The notes below the pieces were generated by a model. It did no database searches and was not told where the DNA came from. It saw only the letters and a list, made by a program, of their open reading frames with translations. A stretch of 64,000 bases of DNA from Terebella lapidaria (taxonomy: Eukaryota; Annelida; Polychaeta; Terebellida; Terebellidae), in the NCBI GenBank assembly GCA_949152475.1, contig OX424564.1, positions 22,380,165-22,444,164 on the forward strand, in the 5' to 3' direction. The translations under genes and the position numbers were made by a program. This document shows, piece by piece, positions 62,905 to 64,000 of the stretch (positions are counted from its first letter, which is position 1; every line of letters begins with the position of its first letter).

Positions 62905-64000
62905 GGGGGCAAGCCGCTAATGAAGATTTATATAATAGAGTCAGGCAGTCTGACAGTCGTGTGCATGTTGATCGCTTTGATCAGGGCGGGTTTAAGTGGT
63001 CTGGTTTACCGTGTAGACTGAACAGGTGCAGCAGGTACATGTACTTGCTTGGGGATAATATACCATGTATACTTTATTATTTTACCTTTAACATGTACAA
63101 TCTAACATGTACATGATATACTAGTAGGCAGCTTTGAGAGTGAATGTTCCTCGACATATAATCAGAGAAATTGAAACCATAAGCACAGTGAGTAAAGGGT
63201 TTTAGTGCAAGTGCAATTAGGATATACATGTGCCTCATATCATGCATATATTGACATAATATTCATGATATTAGTACACGTGGTCCAGTTCAGCTATGTT
63301 TATATTACATGTATGATTATTCACTAATGTTTCGGTGCATGTTGATGTGATCGTGTGACATACTATAGCACAAATGCACAAAAATGTGTCATTGTTCGCA
63401 TTGTTTGGAAAAAAACTCTGTCAATGCTGTTCAGACAAAACAAATTACAATGGGACCGATCTCTTACGCAAATGTTGTCGAAAGCTGCACAAGTCCGACA
63501 CCGCACGTGCTTGTGAATCTGACAGCCACAGGTAACCAGTTACGCAACCCATATTGCACAACAAAATACCAGAAAATGGAGGAAAGGAAAAAAATAGGTC
63601 ATAAAAATAAACTGCTGCTGGTCCAAAGTGCTTCTGCATCTCTGTTTGTGGCCGTGCAAAAGCGATTCAGCAAAAACCTAAACGGTGAACGAACGAGTGA
63701 GTGTGTGTGAGCCAGCCAGCCAGCGGAACATTGTGTCTGGACGGCCGTGTGTATTACATGGTCAGACCTATGACGTCGACCAGTAGTCTCTGTCTAAGTA
63801 GTGAAGTACTCTTACAAACTGTCGGGTGTTACCCAACAGGGAATAACTGGTATCAGAACAATCCCCCACCCCCTCCCCCACAGGATTGTATTACTTGTAC
63901 TGGGTGGAGCCTGCTAACAGGATGTCCACCCGGACCGACCGCGGCCTGCCCGCTTGGCAAAGTAGTCCACACAAGCTCTAGGCGAGCATATGTTACATAA

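Larger units (their letters stand above)
52171..64000 (+). other. Sequence after the putative alternative exon (intron or intergenic)
   Basis: No exon is confidently recognised. Poly(G)/(C) tracts are abundant and four GC-richer islands occur (52330-53050, 60950-61320, 61400-61560 and 62560-62830). Three GTCTAGAC palindromes lie at 59136, 60241 and 62203. Open frames such as those at 52839-53048, 60795-61124 and 63701-64000 are interrupted by homopolymers or have no recognisable domains. If the gene continues, its tail exons are either here in short undetected form or to the right of the window. Confidence 0.5.

Overview
The window is eukaryotic genomic DNA from an animal. It is AT-rich and gene-sparse, with very long introns, GT-AG splice signals, many microsatellites, non-autonomous transposon copies and long poly(G)/poly(C) runs. 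The scattered palindrome TACATGTA, the TCAAGGTCA-rich satellite-like repeats, and composite elements resembling the molluscan pearl/Helentron-associated type suggest a marine invertebrate, most likely a mollusc. That placement is an inference.

Only one gene can be supported, on the + strand. Three exons join in consistent phase: 900-1559 (a CUB-like domain interrupted by a Pro/Gln/Ser-rich insert), 15631-15756 (one LDL-receptor class A module) and 20507-20682 (a single transmembrane helix and the start of a basic cytoplasmic tail). Cysteine spacing of the LDLa module and the valine-rich helix followed by His-Tyr-basic residues match the LDLRAD4/PMEPA1 family. In vertebrates these are endosomal membrane proteins that dampen TGF-beta signalling by binding SMADs and NEDD4-type ligases. 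The first exons lie before position 1. The tail exons expected to carry the PPxY and SMAD-interaction motifs were not found and probably lie beyond 64000.

A GC-rich exon at 51739-52170 starts with ATG just after two in-frame stops and ends at a strong donor in phase 0, the same phase as the transmembrane exon. It could be an alternative first exon that puts a cysteine-rich, non-transmembrane N-terminus on the same tail, or the start of a separate downstream gene.

Layout. 1-899: end of an intron with a ~134-bp tandem repeat. 900-1559: CUB exon. 1560-15630: a 14-kb intron with a 631-bp inverted-repeat element, a diverged direct duplication, and three composite elements (forward, inverted, forward) built from ~147-bp monomers. 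15631-15756: LDLa exon, whose 3' end seeds a ~17-unit, ~56-bp minisatellite that copies its own donor site. 16790-20506: rest of that intron. 20507-20682: transmembrane exon. 20683-51738: a ~31-kb intron with at least three more inverted-repeat elements, microsatellites and homopolymer runs. 50300-52170: candidate internal promoter and alternative exon. 52171-64000: intron or unassigned DNA with poly(G)/(C) tracts. The palindromic SMAD-type site GTCTAGAC occurs seven times across the locus. I saw no RNA gene, CRISPR array, autonomous transposase or reverse transcriptase.
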